This document shows positions 5,674 through 5,746 of a stretch of DNA of 5,746 bases, piece by piece. How positions within the stretch are numbered: the stretch's first letter is position 1; each line of letters opens with the position of its first letter. This DNA is from an uncultured Clostridia bacterium (GTDB taxonomy: Bacteria > Bacillota > Clostridia > Christensenellales > Borkfalkiaceae). The notes under the pieces are model-generated. The model did not search any database. It was given only the letters and a program-made list of their open reading frames with translations, and was not told the DNA's origin. Where the stretch lies: assembly GCA_934247855.1 (NCBI GenBank), contig CAKQKA010000093.1, positions 1 to 5,746 of the forward strand. Reading direction: 5' to 3'. The position numbers and the translations under genes are program-made.

Positions 5674-5746
5674 AGGGGAGTGGCTCAACGGTAGAGCAGC
5701 GGTCTCCAAAACCGCCGGTTGCGTGTTCGAATCGCGTCTCCCCTGC
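5674..5746 (+). tRNA. trnW: tRNA-Trp (anticodon CCA), 3' CCA cut by the window edge
   Basis: A full cloverleaf can be folded. The acceptor stem AGGGGAG (5674-5680) pairs with CTCCCCT (5738-5744). The D arm is GCTC/GAGC (5683-5686, 5694-5697) with GG in its loop. The anticodon stem GCGGT/ACCGC (5699-5703, 5711-5715) holds the loop CTCCAAA, giving anticodon CCA at 5706-5708. The variable loop is five bases. The T arm (5721-5737) has loop TTCGAAT and two G-U pairs. The discriminator is G5745, as expected for tryptophan tRNA in bacteria. The final C at 5746 looks like the first base of an encoded CCA that continues outside the window. Confidence 0.95.

Noticed and set aside
5131..5694. Long plus-strand open frame of 187 codons opposite rnhA
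   Set aside because: It mirrors the RNase HI gene, whose catalytic residues are all intact, and it runs through the tRNA promoter into the tRNA. It has no recognisable domain.
1..5746. Possible novel defence or mobile system
   Set aside because: All genes belong to recognisable housekeeping or widespread families, composition looks even throughout, and no repeats, integrase, transposase or nuclease-effector modules are seen.

Overview
This AT-rich window carries seven protein-coding genes and one tRNA gene. It reads as a piece of the core chromosome of a low-GC Gram-positive bacterium, probably an uncultured Clostridia-type Firmicute. The evidence is a dapA-dapB pair, a YlxY-like deacetylase followed by an MlpA-like M16 peptidase (a gene pair known from Bacillus), two YitT-family membrane proteins, strong purine-rich Shine-Dalgarno sites and sigma-A-type promoters. 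The taxonomic guess is inference. I see no insertion sequence, phage gene, CRISPR array or toxin system.

Layout. Positions 1-998 (+) hold the 3' end of dapA and all of dapB, joined by an ATGA stop/start overlap. Positions 1021-1067 form a long A/T-armed hairpin that can end transcription from both sides. Positions 1091-3087 (-) are a two-gene unit: a membrane-anchored NodB-like protein (transcribed first, 3087-2350) and an M16 zinc peptidase (2329-1091). A promoter lies at 3129-3157, and its -35 overlaps the T-tract of the terminator of the next unit. Positions 3192-5006 (-) are a second two-gene unit of tandem YitT/DUF2179 paralogues, with a promoter at 5057-5085 and a terminator at 3156-3179. 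Positions 5127-5594 (-) encode RNase HI. It lies head to head with a tRNA-Trp gene that starts at 5674 (+) behind a near-consensus promoter and is cut off by the window edge within its 3' CCA.

How the genes fit together. DapA and DapB catalyse consecutive steps towards diaminopimelate and lysine, which supply peptidoglycan cross-links. The YlxY-like protein belongs to a family of cell-wall polysaccharide deacetylases but has lost the usual catalytic aspartates. In Bacillus subtilis ylxY and mlpA sit close to a dap/spoVF cluster, so this window looks like a rearranged form of that neighbourhood, with the two parts now convergent. The YitT pair, RNase HI and tRNA-Trp have no evident pathway link to it.

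No new multi-gene system is visible. The points most worth a second look are the compact DapB with a His-to-Asn change and a missing internal segment, the degenerate catalytic motif of the deacetylase-like protein, and the tightly packed terminator/promoter junction near 3150.
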